A DNA stretch of 29,143 nucleotides from a virus (IMGVR_UViG_3300023172_001929:1-29143); one strand, 5' to 3'; positions 7,192 to 13,782 are shown, counted from the first letter of the stretch. The notes: generated by a model from the letters alone, not told the origin. Numbers and translations: made by a program.

Positions 7192-8102
7192 AAGAACTTT
7201 GGGTAGAAAAATATCGTCCTAAGTCATTAGATGGCTATGTATTTAGAGATGATAATCAAAGAAAACAAGCACAGAGCTGGATTAAAGATAAGTCTATTCC
7301 GCATTTGTTGTTTAGTGGTGCAGCAGGCATTGGCAAAACAACTATGGCAAAAATTCTTATTAATGAATTAGAAATTCCGGAGTATGACGTACTAGAAATT
7401 AACGCAAGTCGTACAAACTCAGTTGACGAAGTTAGAAACAAGATTACTAACTTTGTGCAAATGATTCCATTTGGTCCTTTTAAAGTTGTACTGCTAGACG
7501 AGGCTGATTACTTGTCGCCGAACGCACAAGCCGCACTTCGTGGTGTTATGGAAGAATATCATAGCACAGCACGTTTTATTCTTACTTGTAACTACCCTAA
7601 CAGAATCATTCCTGCACTACATTCACGTTGTCAAGGTTATCATATTGAACGTATTGATCAAACAGAATTTACGGCAAGAGTCGCAACTATATTAGTTTCT
7701 GAAAATGTTGATGTAGAATTAGAAACACTTGACAGTTATGTAAAAGCAACTTATCCAGACTTACGTAAATGTATCAATATGGTACAACAAAACGTAACAG
7801 AAGGCAAACTACAAGCACCTAGCAAAGGTGATGAAGGTGCAGCAGATTGGAAGTTTGACATGGTCGAACTTTTTAAAGAAGGAAAGATTGCCGAAGCACG
7901 TAAATTACTTTGCGGAAAACTTAAAGCAGAAGAGATGGAAGAAGTATATCGTTGGCTATACGACAACTTAGAAATTTTCGGATCTGAAGAGAAACAAGAC
8001 ACTGCGGTACTAATTATTAAACAAGGATTAGTTGATCACACACTTGTTGCCGATGCAGAAATTAATCTAGCGGCTGTATTGATCAAGTTAGGAAGACTTT
8101 GA
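7188..8102 (+). CDS. 44: Sliding-clamp loader ATPase subunit (gp44)
   Basis: A 304-residue AAA+ ATPase (T4 gp44 is about 319). It opens with the clamp-loader signature LWVEKYRPKSLDGYVF, has Walker A GAAGIGKT at 44-51, Walker B LLDEAD with DEAD at 104-107, and the arginine-finger SRC motif in LHSRCQGY. gp44 with gp62 loads the gp45 clamp onto primer-template DNA for gp43. Here it lies about 20 kb from gp45 and gp43 (25211-28672), unlike T4 where genes 45, 44, 62 and 43 are adjacent, and gp62 is not evident in this window. ATGA overlap with the cytidylyltransferase. Confidence 0.93.
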   Translation: MKELWVEKYRPKSLDGYVFRDDNQRKQAQSWIKDKSIPHLLFSGAAGIGKTTMAKILINELEIPEYDVLEINASRTNSVDEVRNKITNFVQMIPFGPFKVVLLDEADYLSPNAQAALRGVMEEYHSTARFILTCNYPNRIIPALHSRCQGYHIERIDQTEFTARVATILVSENVDVELETLDSYVKATYPDLRKCINMVQQNVTEGKLQAPSKGDEGAADWKFDMVELFKEGKIAEARKLLCGKLKAEEMEEVYRWLYDNLEIFGSEEKQDTAVLIIKQGLVDHTLVADAEINLAAVLIKLGRL

Positions 8103-8347
8103 AAATAAGATATTACCATAAGATAGATGGCTGGCGATGGCTAGGATTTGTTCTAGCTATGATCGGCGCTTTTTTATTAAGTGGTGGTGATCCAAAATTA
8201 CAATGGTTAGGATGGGCAATAGCCTCTGTAAGTTGTAGTATATGGATATGGATGGGAGTAAAAGATAAAGATACACCAAGAGCATTAATGGAATTATTTT
8301 ATCTATTATTAGCAATTAGAGGTATCTATAACTGGATAGGACAATAA
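8099..8347 (+). CDS. Small membrane protein (three hydrophobic segments)
   Basis: An 82-residue protein starting at TTG 8099, which overlaps the gp44 stop (TTGA). Hydrophobic segments lie at about residues 13-28 ([16 protein letters not shown]), 34-53 ([20 protein letters not shown]) and 62-80 ([20 protein letters not shown]). The final segment resembles the C-terminal helices of small PnuC/YgjV-like membrane proteins, though the protein is too short to be a full transporter. Another small membrane protein of similar build is at 24876-25130. Function unknown. Confidence 0.72.
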   Translation: MKIRYYHKIDGWRWLGFVLAMIGAFLLSGGDPKLQWLGWAIASVSCSIWIWMGVKDKDTPRALMELFYLLLAIRGIYNWIGQ

Positions 8348-8348
8348 A

Positions 8349-8669
8349 ATGGCATACTTAGTAGATGATAAATGTATTAATTGTAAACACACAACCTGTG
8401 TAGAAGTTTGCCCGGTTGATTGTTTTTACGAAGGACCAAATATGCTTGTAATCAATCCTGAAGAGTGTATTGATTGCGGAGTATGCGTTCCTGAATGTCC
8501 TGAAGAAGCAATTTTTCAATCAGACGACAAAGAAAATCCTTGGTACAAGCACAATGAATATTTTTCAAATGAATGGCCTAATATTGTTCAAATGAAAGAT
8601 CCTATGCCTGAATACGAACAGTATTCAAATAGTACAGAAGACAAGACAAAACTATTTAGAGCAAAATAA
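8349..8669 (+). CDS. fdxA: 7Fe ferredoxin, FdxA type ([3Fe-4S]/[4Fe-4S])
   Basis: A 106-residue ferredoxin. Its cysteines, counted after removal of the first Met, are at 8, 11, 16, 20, 24, 39, 42, 45 and 49, the same numbering as the Azotobacter-type 7Fe ferredoxin FdI. By that comparison C8, C16 and C49 would hold the [3Fe-4S] cluster and C20, C39, C42 and C45 the [4Fe-4S] cluster. [15 protein letters not shown], a conserved [18 protein letters not shown] segment and the C-terminal [10 protein letters not shown] stretch are all FdxA hallmarks. It would be a soluble cytoplasmic one-electron carrier. Phage ferredoxins known to me from cyanophages are the plant 2Fe-2S type, so this is a different family and suggests acquisition from a proteobacterial host. 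Its partner enzyme is not obvious here; it lies between a membrane protein and dCMP deaminase. Confidence 0.92.
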   Translation: MAYLVDDKCINCKHTTCVEVCPVDCFYEGPNMLVINPEECIDCGVCVPECPEEAIFQSDDKENPWYKHNEYFSNEWPNIVQMKDPMPEYEQYSNSTEDKTKLFRAK

Positions 8670-9100
8670 TGAAATTTAGATTTGTACAAGCATACATGGA
8701 TGTAGCCGAAAGATTTGCAAAACTATCTCATGCAAAGAGATTGCAGGTAGGTGCGATTGTTGTAAAGGATGATCGTATTATTAGTATTGGTTACAATGGT
8801 ATGCCTAGTGGCTGGGATAACGAGTGTGAAATATGCACACACATCGATGATGTTGGAGCACCGACGTTAAAAACTAAACCTCAGGTACTACACGCAGAAT
8901 CAAATGCCATTACTAAATTAGCAAAGTCTACCGAAAGCGGAGACAATAGCATTATGTTCTGCACACATTCTCCTTGTATGGAGTGTGCAAAACTGATATT
9001 TCAATCAGGCGTCAATACTGTATACTATCGACATGACTATCGAAGTACTGAAGGTATTGACTTTTTAAAAGCTAGTGGTGTTTCAATCGAACAAGTATAG
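8669..9100 (+). CDS. cd: dCMP deaminase
   Basis: A 143-residue zinc-dependent deaminase. The catalytic motif HAE is at residues 75-77 (LHAESNAI) and the second zinc motif PCxxC at 102-106 (SPCMECAKLI). GYNGMPSGWDN before the active site is characteristic of dCMP deaminases, and an extra Cys pair C53/C56 could hold a second zinc as in the T4 enzyme. The reaction dCMP to dUMP feeds thymidylate synthesis for phage DNA. The start overlaps the ferredoxin stop by one base (TAATG). It is the last gene of the rightward block and ends two bases from the convergent phoH. Confidence 0.93.
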   Translation: MKFRFVQAYMDVAERFAKLSHAKRLQVGAIVVKDDRIISIGYNGMPSGWDNECEICTHIDDVGAPTLKTKPQVLHAESNAITKLAKSTESGDNSIMFCTHSPCMECAKLIFQSGVNTVYYRHDYRSTEGIDFLKASGVSIEQV

Positions 9101-9102
9101 AC

Positions 9103-9810
9103 TTATTCGTCACCATAAATCTTTAAAATTTCTTTTACTGCTTCATGCCTTTCAATATCTTGTTTACTAAATCTACAAACTGTCACAAAGTGATGATTTT
9201 CAAAACCGTTATACAGTTTAAGGAAATCCAATAACCCGTTACTGCTAGGCCTGTCAGCCTGATGCAGATCACCAGTTACAACCATCTTGCTTCCTTCACC
9301 AAGTCTTGTCAGCAACATCTTCATTTGATTGGGTGTTGCGTTTTGCATTTCATCCGCAATGATTGCAGACTTTTTAAACGTTCTACCGCGCATATATGCT
9401 AACGGTGCAATTTCTAAAATTCCTTCTCTAATTTGTCGCTCCACTTCCCTTTGACAGAAATTTTCTGAAAATACGTCAAATATTGGTCTGGTCCAAGGAG
9501 CCATTTTTTCATTTAAATCGCCCGGTAAAAAACCATGCTGCTCGTCTACTGACACAGCAGGTCTTGTGATTACAATCTTGTCAACTCTACCTTCTTTGAA
9601 TTCGTCGATAGCCCATTGCACACCCAAAAGAGTTTTACCCGTTCCTGCAGGACCGATAGCAAAAACAATGTTTTTTAGTTCATCATTTAGCGTATCTACG
9701 TATATTTTTTGTGCTAGGTTTTTGGGGGAAATTTGTGGTCTTTTGTTTTTGTGTGAATTGATGTTGACTACGTTATTGTAAGCCAAGTTTTCTCTGTGTT
9801 TTTTCTTCAT
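9103..9810 (-). CDS. phoH: PhoH-like P-loop ATPase
   Basis: A 235-residue PhoH-family protein. Walker A GPAGTGKT is at 53-60, followed by the family-typical VITRPAVSVDEQHGFLPGDL, a Walker B-like AIIADEMQNATPNQMKMLLT, and VVTGDLHQADRP. The fold matches the helicase-like half of PhoH/RecD-type ATPases, and the first 30 residues are a variable basic lead. PhoH is widespread in marine phages; the bacterial gene is phosphate-regulated in some hosts, but the phage function is not established and RNA-related roles have been suggested. No pho box was identified. SD GGAGGG lies upstream inside a small coupled ORF. Confidence 0.93.
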   Translation of the reverse strand: MKKKHRENLAYNNVVNINSHKNKRPQISPKNLAQKIYVDTLNDELKNIVFAIGPAGTGKTLLGVQWAIDEFKEGRVDKIVITRPAVSVDEQHGFLPGDLNEKMAPWTRPIFDVFSENFCQREVERQIREGILEIAPLAYMRGRTFKKSAIIADEMQNATPNQMKMLLTRLGEGSKMVVTGDLHQADRPSSNGLLDFLKLYNGFENHHFVTVCRFSKQDIERHEAVKEILKIYGDE

Positions 9811-9938
9811 ATTAAGGAATACCCTCCGTGCTTGATTTGCTCTGGCACAGACGCCTTAATATAACCAACAATGTAATATCGTCCGTACCCGAACATACTA
9901 TTATTTACTCTTGTTTCCAAAAAATAATACTGTAACAT
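9807..9938 (-). CDS. Possible 43-residue protein coupled to phoH
   Basis: A short leftward ORF whose TGA stop (9809-9807) overlaps the phoH ATG as ATGA, the arrangement used by most real gene pairs here. The predicted end GRYYIVGYIKASVPEQIKHG then GYSLI has protein-like composition, and the phoH SD lies inside it. The weak point is the start: the ATG at 9938 has no SD, and starts at 9959, 9896 or a non-ATG codon are possible. It occupies most of the 9811-9971 gap, which otherwise holds only a late promoter box for the rightward gene. Confidence 0.45.
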   Translation of the reverse strand: MLQYYFLETRVNNSMFGYGRYYIVGYIKASVPEQIKHGGYSLI

Positions 9939-9948
9939 ATCTAAAACG

Positions 9949-9956
9949 AATAAATA
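9949..9956 (+). promoter_or_regulatory. Candidate T4-type late promoter box (AATAAATA)
   Basis: AATAAATA, one mismatch from TATAAATA, is followed by C and then the SD GGAGA at 9962-9966 and ATG 9972. The expected transcription start (about 6 bases after the box) would give a very short leader beginning at the SD. It lies between the leftward phoH unit and the rightward block. Confidence 0.5.
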
Positions 9957-9971
9957 CATATGGAGATAGAT

Positions 9972-10499
9972 ATGCCTAGCGTAAAAGACATTATTAGCAA
10001 TATAGAACAAATTTATGAGTCAAACAACAGTTTAAACCTTTTAAAGGACTTTGAACGTGTAGTTGACGAACTAGATCTTTATGTTTACGAGAACTGGATC
10101 GACGGAGAACTATTAGCTGGACCTAAGGAAGATAGATACTTCGTTGAATGCACTTTTCTTTGGCCTAAAGAAAATATGCCCGACCCTGCCGGCGGTAAAC
10201 GTTTGTTAGAATACGGGTGTAAAGTAGCATACGGTGAAAGCGTACTTAAAAAAGTAAGAACAATTGAATCACCAGATGATATTAGACCAGGTACAAGAAA
10301 AGGTAAAATTGATCATGAACCTGTTTGGATGGTTAAGATTAAAATGCCTAAACGTTTAATGAAAAACGTTGATAGAGGTTACACCAATCTAGACAGAAAC
10401 AAAGTAGAAGATTTACTAGCCAGTGTACCACAAAAAGCAATTGAACCAGCACAACAACAGGATACAGCACAAGATGGAACAGAAGAAGTCGCACAATAA
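9972..10499 (+). CDS. Conserved-type phage protein, unknown function
   Basis: A 175-residue protein. ATG 9972 is preferred over the in-frame ATG at 9960 because the SD GGAGA lies 5 bases before it, within the longer alternative. The protein starts with a helical acidic segment (VKDIISNIEQIYESNNSLNL), continues with a mixed alpha/beta region containing several aromatic residues (LYVYENWIDGELLAGPKEDR; RYFVECTFLWP), a KMPKRLMKN segment, and a disordered Gln/Ala/Glu tail of about 20 residues. I recognise no enzyme motif. A late promoter box directly upstream and its position before the lysis genes favour a late role, possibly virion-related. Confidence 0.75.
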   Translation: MPSVKDIISNIEQIYESNNSLNLLKDFERVVDELDLYVYENWIDGELLAGPKEDRYFVECTFLWPKENMPDPAGGKRLLEYGCKVAYGESVLKKVRTIESPDDIRPGTRKGKIDHEPVWMVKIKMPKRLMKNVDRGYTNLDRNKVEDLLASVPQKAIEPAQQQDTAQDGTEEVAQ

Positions 10500-11226
10500 T
10501 ATTTTAGAAGAAGGCCTAAGAAGAGGCGACCTAGAAGATTGCCTTTATCCTATGTTTGAAGTAGACTCTTTCCGTTCTAAAATGGGTGAAGACAAAGATG
10601 TTGTCGTAGTTACTTTCCAAGCCAAGGACAGATATCCTGCGAAAGACTTTATGGAGTTTATTGAAAGAGGATATCCTTTTGTTTTAGATGCAGACGTTAG
10701 TGCTGGCGAAAACGAAAAAGGTGAATATAGTATTTTTGTAGAAATTGAAAGAAGCAGTAAAGTTGCAGAGAATATTATGGAAATGCTTTACGGTTTAGAA
10801 AGACTTACTAATATTAATGATTGGAAGTTTAGCTACTATAAAGATAAAAAAGAATTAAATGCAACCACCGAAAACCTAAAAAAAGTAGTTCCAGATTCTG
10901 CTAAAGTTTACGAACAAGCAATGCAAAATTTTAGAACCAACGAAGTAAAAAGTTTCTTCAATAAAACACTAATGGATAACTTTACACTAGAAGGCGATGT
11001 TATTACAATTTATAAACCTTTTGATAATGTGTATAAATTCAAACTAATCCAGGAAGGTGATGATAAACTGATTGAAGAAGTAAATACTACAGCTGGCGTT
11101 GGACAAGAAGATATCGCTGAAGTATTTTGGTTAACCAAAGTTTTTGGTGACTATGATATTGAAAAGCATGGCGACAATTTAGTATTTTCGAATACTAATA
11201 AAACACTAATTTTACAAAGGTTATAA
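10474..11226 (+). CDS. Conserved-type phage protein, unknown function (250 residues)
   Basis: ATG 10474 gives 250 residues and a 26-base overlap with the upstream gene; an in-frame GTG at 10423 would overlap by 77 bases and has no SD. Residues 1-85 form an acidic alpha/beta region (GLRRGDLEDCLYPMFEVDSF; DVVVVTFQAKDRYPAKDFME), and residues about 120-250 a second domain beginning LKKVVPDSAKVYEQAMQNF and rich in beta strands. Only one cysteine and no membrane segment. I do not recognise it. Its coupling to the preceding gene suggests the two products act together, perhaps in virion assembly. Confidence 0.75.
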   Translation: MEQKKSHNNILEEGLRRGDLEDCLYPMFEVDSFRSKMGEDKDVVVVTFQAKDRYPAKDFMEFIERGYPFVLDADVSAGENEKGEYSIFVEIERSSKVAENIMEMLYGLERLTNINDWKFSYYKDKKELNATTENLKKVVPDSAKVYEQAMQNFRTNEVKSFFNKTLMDNFTLEGDVITIYKPFDNVYKFKLIQEGDDKLIEEVNTTAGVGQEDIAEVFWLTKVFGDYDIEKHGDNLVFSNTNKTLILQRL

Positions 11227-11227
11227 C

Positions 11228-11740
11228 ATGGCAAAAGAAAACTATCAAGCGTGTTTAGAAATGATTCTACATCACGAAGGTGGATATGTAAACCATCCCA
11301 AAGACCCAGGTGGTGAAACTAACTTGGGCGTTACTAAAAGAGTTTACGAAGATTTTGGCGGCACTAAAGACATGAAAGATTTAACTGTCGAAGACGTTGC
11401 GCCGATCTATGAAAAGAACTACTGGGGACGTTTAAAGTGCGATGACATTCCTAGTGGATTAGATTTATGTGTATTTGACTTTGGTGTCAATGCTGGTACA
11501 GGTCGTTCAGCAAAATACTTACAAACAATGATTGGTACAGTTGCTGATGGTGGTATTGGACCTAATACACTAAGAGCATTAGGCAATTACATCGAATCAG
11601 AAGGCATCGAGACTGCTATTAAGAACTTCCAAGAAGCAAGACAATCATATTACGAAAGTTTAAGCACATTTGAAACATTCGGTAGAGGTTGGACTCGAAG
11701 AGTTGAAGAAACTACCGAAGCAGCACTAAAAATGGTATGA
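11228..11740 (+). CDS. Endolysin, GH108 family with peptidoglycan-binding domain
   Basis: A 170-residue lysozyme-like protein. The glycoside hydrolase family 108 signature is clear: MILHHEGGYVNHPKDPGGET with catalytic Glu17 in the EGGY motif, then LGVTKRVYEDFGG and YEKNYWGRLKCDDIP. Residues about 80-165 (VFDFGVNAGTGRSAKYLQ; DGGIGPNTLRAL; GWTRRVEE) match the PG_binding_3 domain that usually follows it. It would cleave the glycan backbone of peptidoglycan at lysis. There is no signal peptide, so it must pass through a holin; two candidate membrane proteins lie downstream. It is the first gene of the lysis cassette and overlaps the next by ATGA. Confidence 0.93.
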   Translation: MAKENYQACLEMILHHEGGYVNHPKDPGGETNLGVTKRVYEDFGGTKDMKDLTVEDVAPIYEKNYWGRLKCDDIPSGLDLCVFDFGVNAGTGRSAKYLQTMIGTVADGGIGPNTLRALGNYIESEGIETAIKNFQEARQSYYESLSTFETFGRGWTRRVEETTEAALKMV

Positions 11741-11946
11741 TCGAATACTGTCAAAATTGTGGTAGGCAGCACGAAGGTAGATTAGTAGAAACTTTTACTG
11801 ACGGTGACGGTCGAGCAATAGAGATAGTTGTTTGCGAATATCCAAGATATAAAGAAGTAAAGCAAGAAAATACCTATACCCAACGTGAATGGGATAGGAC
11901 TGTTGGTTACGGCAGAGTTCCAGAGGAATATAAGAGAGATGTTTAG
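11737..11946 (+). CDS. Small zinc-ribbon-like protein
   Basis: A 69-residue protein between the endolysin (ATGA overlap) and the i-spanin (8-base overlap). It starts MIEYCQNCGRQHEGRLVETF with a CxxC pair and has a third cysteine at residue 33 (VVCEYP), so a complete four-Cys zinc site is not evident unless histidine contributes. The C-terminus is charged (QREWDRTVGYGRVPEEYKRD). Function unknown. Its place within the lysis cassette may be incidental. Confidence 0.68.
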   Translation: MIEYCQNCGRQHEGRLVETFTDGDGRAIEIVVCEYPRYKEVKQENTYTQREWDRTVGYGRVPEEYKRDV

Positions 11947-12424
11947 TTCAATTAAAATTGCCTTAGTACTAGTAATGCTCGCCGGCGGTGCTGGTGGATT
12001 TGTGTATGTAAAAACACTTAAATCTGATTTAGAAATTTCTAAAGCCAACAATGCAAAACTAGAATCAGGCATTGAAGATCAAAAAACACTTATTATGCAG
12101 ATGCAAAAAGATTTCGAGTCAATTAATAAAGCAAAACAAGAACTCGAAGATAAACAAAGAGTGTTAACAGCAGAACTTAAAAATTTAGATGATAAATTTA
12201 ACAAGATCAATTCTTCAGGTAAGAAGCGTGATATTGGGGATCTTGCTGTTAAAAGAACAAAACCCGTAGAAAAGATAATTAATAATGCAAGTAAGAATGC
12301 ATTACGTTGCGTTGAAATTGCTATGGGATCACCATTAACGGAGGCAGAGAGAAATGCTACTAAGAACTCAGAAATCAATTCTGAATGTCCTAGCCTTGCT
12401 AATCCTAACTACGTTCCTCACTAG
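11939..12424 (+). CDS. Rz-like inner-membrane spanin (i-spanin)
   Basis: A 161-residue protein. ATG 11939 was chosen over the in-frame upstream start at 11885 because it puts the membrane segment at the N-terminus and has GAGGA upstream. It has a short cytoplasmic start, one transmembrane helix (IALVLVMLAGGAGGFVYV, about residues 6-23) and then a long coiled coil (residues 24-100, LEISKANNAKLESGIEDQKT onward). The C-terminus contains the CVEIAMGSPLTEAE and ECPSLANPNY pieces I associate with Rz-type proteins of marine T4-like phages. It should span the periplasm with an outer-membrane partner to disrupt the outer membrane. A lipoprotein gene starts inside it in another frame, the classical Rz/Rz1 arrangement. 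Confidence 0.82.
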   Translation: MFSSIKIALVLVMLAGGAGGFVYVKTLKSDLEISKANNAKLESGIEDQKTLIMQMQKDFESINKAKQELEDKQRVLTAELKNLDDKFNKINSSGKKRDIGDLAVKRTKPVEKIINNASKNALRCVEIAMGSPLTEAERNATKNSEINSECPSLANPNYVPH

Positions 12425-12755
12425 TTGTAGTACAGTTAAGGAACTAAAGATTTTTAGCACAGAGGTAGAACGTCAGCCTCTTAACCTTCCTAACCCAGAG
12501 ACTCCTAAAATGGAGCAACTACAATGGGTTATTATTACTTCAGATAATGCAGAAGAAGTATTTGCTAAACTGAAAGAACAAGGTAAAGATCCAGTGCTTT
12601 TTGGTTTAGATGATGACAACTACGAATTACTTGCTAAAAACTTTGCACAAATACGTGCTTATATGATCAAGCAAGGACTTACATTAGATCAATACAGAGA
12701 TTATTACGAAGGGGAAAAGAAGAAGGAAACTTCTTCCACTGAACAGAATAAGTAA
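12354..12755 (+). CDS. Lipoprotein overlapping the i-spanin (Rz1/o-spanin-like)
   Basis: A 133-residue protein starting at ATG 12354, inside the i-spanin gene in a different frame (71-base overlap), with a strong SD GGAGG 9 bases upstream. The N-terminus is a lipoprotein signal: basic start, hydrophobic LNVLALLILTTFLTSC with lipobox LTSC and acylated Cys25. The mature part has a Pro-rich stretch (RQPLNLPNPETPKMEQLQW) and a helical domain with DPVLFGLDDDNYELLAKNF. The embedded start is typical of Rz1. It is longer than classical Rz1 proteins, so it may be an enlarged o-spanin or carry another function. Another lipoprotein follows directly. Confidence 0.75.
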   Translation: MLLRTQKSILNVLALLILTTFLTSCSTVKELKIFSTEVERQPLNLPNPETPKMEQLQWVIITSDNAEEVFAKLKEQGKDPVLFGLDDDNYELLAKNFAQIRAYMIKQGLTLDQYRDYYEGEKKKETSSTEQNK

Positions 12756-12758
12756 TCG

Positions 12759-12959
12759 ATGTTTAAGTGGGCGATCATATTACTCATTTCTACCCTATTC
12801 TTATCTTCGTGTGCGTCCTCTATCAAAAATTGCTCAGTTAAACCTAACGTCGAAATAGACACAAGTAAAGTCAAAGACCCCACTAAAAGCGACTCCGACA
12901 TTATAGATAGTATAAGAGATGGAGTGCAGCCCGGTGGTAAAATGACCTGTGACTTTTAA
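12759..12959 (+). CDS. Small lipoprotein (second o-spanin candidate)
   Basis: A 66-residue protein starting at ATG 12759, three bases after the preceding stop. MFKWAIILLISTLFLSSCAS is a clear lipoprotein signal with lipobox LSSC (Cys18). The mature part is about 48 residues, polar, with two more cysteines. Size and position would also suit an Rz1-like o-spanin, so the cassette has two outer-membrane lipoprotein candidates. The SD is weak, so translation may be coupled to the previous gene. Confidence 0.72.
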   Translation: MFKWAIILLISTLFLSSCASSIKNCSVKPNVEIDTSKVKDPTKSDSDIIDSIRDGVQPGGKMTCDF

Positions 12960-12965
12960 TAAATA
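12958..12965 (+). promoter_or_regulatory. Candidate T4-type late promoter box (AATAAATA)
   Basis: AATAAATA followed by C overlaps the end of the upstream lipoprotein gene. The expected start is near 12971, immediately before SD AAGGAGA (12974-12980) and ATG 12985, as in the promoter at 9949. Confidence 0.5.
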
Positions 12966-12984
12966 CACATAGCAAGGAGATGTT

Positions 12985-13269
12985 ATGTGGGAAATGATAC
13001 AAAATATGGCGAGCGATCGTCTATGGATTTACACAGGTATAGCTGGTTCTCTATTTGGCGCCGCATTTTTATTCTGGTTTAAAGATACAAAAATGGCAAT
13101 ATGGGCGGTGGGCAAGTTCGATCGTACACTAGAATATCTAGCAATACGTTGGGGCTGGACTTGGTTCCAAAATGATCCAAATGCATGGCGTGTAAAGTAT
13201 CCTAAGATAACCGCTAAGATTGACGAACTAGAAGATCGTATTAAAAAATTAGAGGGCAAGAAAAAGTGA
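12985..13269 (+). CDS. Single-span membrane protein with coiled-coil tail (lysis cassette)
   Basis: A 94-residue protein with SD AAGGAGA. One transmembrane helix is at about residues 15-32 (WIYTGIAGSLFGAAFLFW), followed by an amphipathic Trp-rich region (YLAIRWGWTWFQNDPNAW) and a short coiled coil ending in lysines (AKIDELEDRIKKLEGKKK). It sits between spanin-like lipoproteins and a two-span membrane protein, so a holin or antiholin role is possible, but single-span proteins of this kind are not diagnostic. It has its own late promoter box. The 3' end overlaps a Cys-rich miniprotein gene (GTGA). Confidence 0.72.
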   Translation: MWEMIQNMASDRLWIYTGIAGSLFGAAFLFWFKDTKMAIWAVGKFDRTLEYLAIRWGWTWFQNDPNAWRVKYPKITAKIDELEDRIKKLEGKKK

Positions 13270-13385
13270 CCGATTGTAAATGTAAGAAATGTGGATGCAA
13301 TCATCATTGCGGTACAGAATGCAATACTTGTGCAAACGATGTTTGCTACAAGTGCGAATGTGAACATTGTAAGGAGAGCGAATAA
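13266..13385 (+). CDS. 39-residue Cys-rich, metallothionein-like miniprotein
   Basis: A GTG-start gene nested between two membrane-protein genes: its GTGA overlaps the upstream stop, and its TAATG overlaps the next start by one base. The SD-like AGAGGG is upstream. Of 39 residues, 11 are Cys (positions 4, 6, 9, 11, 15, 19, 22, 27, 30, 32, 35) and three are His (13, 14, 34), with repeated CxC and CxxC pairs; the rest is polar and charged. There is no hydrophobic core. This composition is that of metallothioneins, which bind d10 metals in thiolate clusters; homology to a known family is not claimed. Metal buffering, metal scavenging or redox roles are possible. Exact fit to neighbours argues against a chance ORF. 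Confidence 0.72.
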   Translation: MTDCKCKKCGCNHHCGTECNTCANDVCYKCECEHCKESE

Positions 13386-13714
13386 TGGCAGACGATAAAA
13401 TTGTAGTGCCTGCAGATAAAGATTCTGCATCTAAAAAAGTAAGTGTCGAATTAGAAGTAGATACTTCAGTTAAAGATTTAGGCCCTAACCCATACGCTAG
13501 ATTAATTCATCTAGCAAGAGCCGTGGATAGTTGGAGAATCTTTCCAAGGGTATTCATTACAACCTATATTATATTATTATACAAAGTTGTAGTTTGGTAT
13601 ATGGCTCTTCCAAATCCGACCATGGAGCAATCAGGTTTGGTCAGTATCGTTGTAGGTGCTGGTGCGGCTTGGTTTGGTTTATATACTGGATCCAGCAAGA
13701 AAATTGACAAATAA
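13385..13714 (+). CDS. Two-span membrane protein, holin candidate
   Basis: A 109-residue protein with a soluble charged N-terminal part (about 50 residues) and two transmembrane helices: VFITTYIILLYKVVVWYMAL (about 54-73) and SGLVSIVVGAGAAWFGLYTG (about 84-103), ending in a short basic tail. Small size, two helices and the lysis-cassette context make it the best holin candidate here. A holin would release the signal-less endolysin at 11228. The sequence does not identify a particular holin class. The SD is AAGGAG upstream, within the Cys-rich miniprotein gene. Confidence 0.7.
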   Translation: MADDKIVVPADKDSASKKVSVELEVDTSVKDLGPNPYARLIHLARAVDSWRIFPRVFITTYIILLYKVVVWYMALPNPTMEQSGLVSIVVGAGAAWFGLYTGSSKKIDK

Positions 13715-13740
13715 AAATTTTTTATCCCCTTAACATCTAG

Positions 13741-13748
13741 GTTAAATA
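13741..13748 (+). promoter_or_regulatory. Candidate late promoter box (GTTAAATA) overlapping hairpin arm
   Basis: GTTAAATA matches the T4-type late consensus at six of eight positions, including the TAAATA core. Counting six bases on, transcription would begin around 13754, inside the 5' arm of the hairpin at 13745-13782. Such late transcripts would lack most of that arm and could not fold the hairpin. Confidence 0.4.
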
Positions 13749-13782
13749 ATAAAGGATTGCTTAAGGAGGATCCTTTATTATT
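13745..13782 (+). promoter_or_regulatory. 13-bp hairpin presenting the dnaJ Shine-Dalgarno in its loop
   Basis: Arms AATAATAAAGGAT (13745-13757) and ATCCTTTATTATT (13770-13782) are perfectly complementary. The 12-base loop TGCTTAAGGAGG contains the SD AAGGAGG, and the start ATG of dnaJ follows the 3' arm directly. The linear SD-to-ATG distance of 13 bases is long; either folding or melting of the AT-rich stem would change ribosome access. There is no U-run after it, so it is not a terminator. I infer a translational control element. Confidence 0.72.

Noticed and set aside
12079-12378. 99-codon minus-strand ORF opposite the i-spanin coiled coil
   Set aside because: Antisense of the coiled coil; no ribosome site and no gap for it in a rightward operon.
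13029-13430. 133-codon ORF on the minus strand across the lysis genes
   Set aside because: It lies opposite three well-supported rightward genes with proper SDs and overlaps, has no SD of its own, and its composition follows from the antisense of membrane-protein codons.
13715-13735. A/T tract after the holin candidate as a terminator
   Set aside because: There is a T-run but no GC-containing stem before it, so it does not qualify as a rho-independent terminator.
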